This document shows positions 63,484 to 64,000 of a stretch of 64,000 nt of DNA, piece by piece. The notes under the pieces are model-generated. The model was not told the origin of the DNA. It saw only the letters and a program-made list of their open reading frames with translations, and made no database searches. The position numbers and the translations under genes were made by a program. Source of the stretch: Diphasiastrum complanatum (taxonomy: Eukaryota > Streptophyta > Lycopodiopsida > Lycopodiales > Lycopodiaceae); the NCBI GenBank assembly GCA_029204225.1, contig CM055094.1, forward strand, positions 26,612,541 through 26,676,540. The letters run 5' to 3'. Numbering within the stretch: the first letter of the stretch is position 1; every line of letters begins with the position of its first letter.

Positions 63484-64000
63484 TCAATGCTCTGGCTCTG
63501 ACTCAGACAAATGCTCTGGAGACAACTCAGGGCCCCGAGCTGACTCTCGCAGCCGATATCTCTGCCTGTCTGGAACTGGCATGGGCTGTGTATCCGAGGG
63601 GGAAGACTCGTCATCCTCATCCTCCCAATCAGCCTCCGCATCAGCCCCCAAGCAGGCCAAACCAACAACACCTGCTCCAACTGGCTGTGATACTGCACCT
63701 CTACCTGTACCTGGAGCCCTGCGTGGTCGTCCTCTCCTCCTTGGCAGTTTCTGTGCCTTGCCTTTCTTGTTCGGTGCACCCTTGGGCCTGCCTGGTCTCT
63801 TGCGGACAAGAGGAGCTGTCAATGCCTCGTCACCCCCATGCAAATCACCTGGCTGGCTAGGCTGGGCCCAAGCTGAGGCCGGCTGGGATAGGGAAGCAAA
63901 AGAGGGAACTCCCTGTGCAACGGAGCGAGGAGGATGAGCTCGTGGAGTGTGTGCCCGTGGGGCTGCTGCAGGTGGAGGAACTGGCTGTGCAGGAGGCGAG
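63484..64000 (-). CDS. AT-hook tail of hAT-like transposase, copy B (partial)
   Basis: Open on the minus strand from the window edge to TGA at 63484. After a proline/alanine-rich segment come KRPGRPKG and RRRGRPRR (two AT-hooks), then an acidic part (DWEDEDDESSPSD) and a mixed-charge end (LSESEPEH). Copy A has the same composition (acidic region plus AT-hooks) joined to a hAT dimerisation domain, so this should be the C-terminus of a transposase whose catalytic part lies beyond 64 kb. The link is inferred. Confidence 0.6.
   Translation of the reverse strand, partial: SPPAQPVPPPAAAPRAHTPRAHPPRSVAQGVPSFASLSQPASAWAQPSQPGDLHGGDEALTAPLVRKRPGRPKGAPNKKGKAQKLPRRRGRPRRAPGTGRGAVSQPVGAGVVGLACLGADAEADWEDEDDESSPSDTQPMPVPDRQRYRLRESARGPELSPEHLSESEPEH

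Larger units (their letters stand above)
62081..64000. mobile_element. hAT-like element, copy B (runs off the window)
   Basis: From left: A/T-rich end, 85-86-bp subterminal repeats, TATA-like box, accessory ORF on plus, about 520 bp spacer, and an AT-hook ORF on minus that continues past the window. The order is that of copy A (46.5-49.9 kb), without its 112-bp array. The left boundary may be a CAGGG terminus at about 62055. Confidence 0.6.

Overview
This is nuclear DNA of a land plant with a repeat-rich genome. It holds two spliced host genes that resemble Arabidopsis vacuolar-sorting proteins. Around and inside them lie Ty3/gypsy chromoviruses, Ty1/copia remnants, LINEs, a tRNA-derived SINE, a Helitron fragment, hAT relics and many long GA/CT microsatellites. 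Protein-coding repeat remnants use tRNA-Met-type primer sites typical of plant LTR elements. The lineage cannot be fixed from the sequence alone.

Layout. 1-8.4 kb: intergenic, with a LINE 3' fragment (minus strand), a copia 3' end plus LTR, and a Helitron-type N-terminal ORF. 9.1-15.3 kb: an old chromovirus (element 1), broken by a SINE in its protease and by a GA-rich insert at its RT active site. 15.3-16.2 kb: LINE reverse-transcriptase relic. 16.6-22.5 kb (minus): a complete 13-exon VPS45 gene (SM protein, 564 aa) with a recent in-frame 105-bp duplication of an exon end and its splice donor. 22.7-34 kb: intergenic, with a small minus-strand LTR element at 29.5-31.2 kb. 34.1 kb to beyond the window (plus): the first six exons (192 codons) of a VPS50/syndetin gene, homologous to the At2g27900 family. 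Its intron 1 is about 18 kb.

Intron 1 of VPS50 carries an LTR-flanked relic (35.7-39.4 kb). It also carries a complex block at 39.66-51.70 kb with GC-rich palindromic ends. In that block an accessory ORF and a hAT-type transposase tail with AT-hooks face each other. A young 6.3-kb chromovirus (element 2, two differences between its LTRs, perfect 5-bp target duplication) has landed inside it. Intron 2 holds copia and hAT relics. Intron 6 holds a second, better preserved copy of the convergent accessory-ORF/AT-hook element, preceded by an array of GGTACC palindromes.

How the genes relate. VPS45 is the Sec1/Munc18 protein for TGN/endosomal SNAREs, and VPS50 is the specific subunit of the EARP tether for endocytic recycling. 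They are divergent neighbours about 11.6 kb apart and act in the same membrane-fusion step, though adjacency may be chance. The observations I would follow first are the VPS45 donor duplication, the two-ORF hAT-like family with palindrome-array ends, and the premature stops across unrelated elements that mostly fit C-to-T change at CAG/CGA codons.
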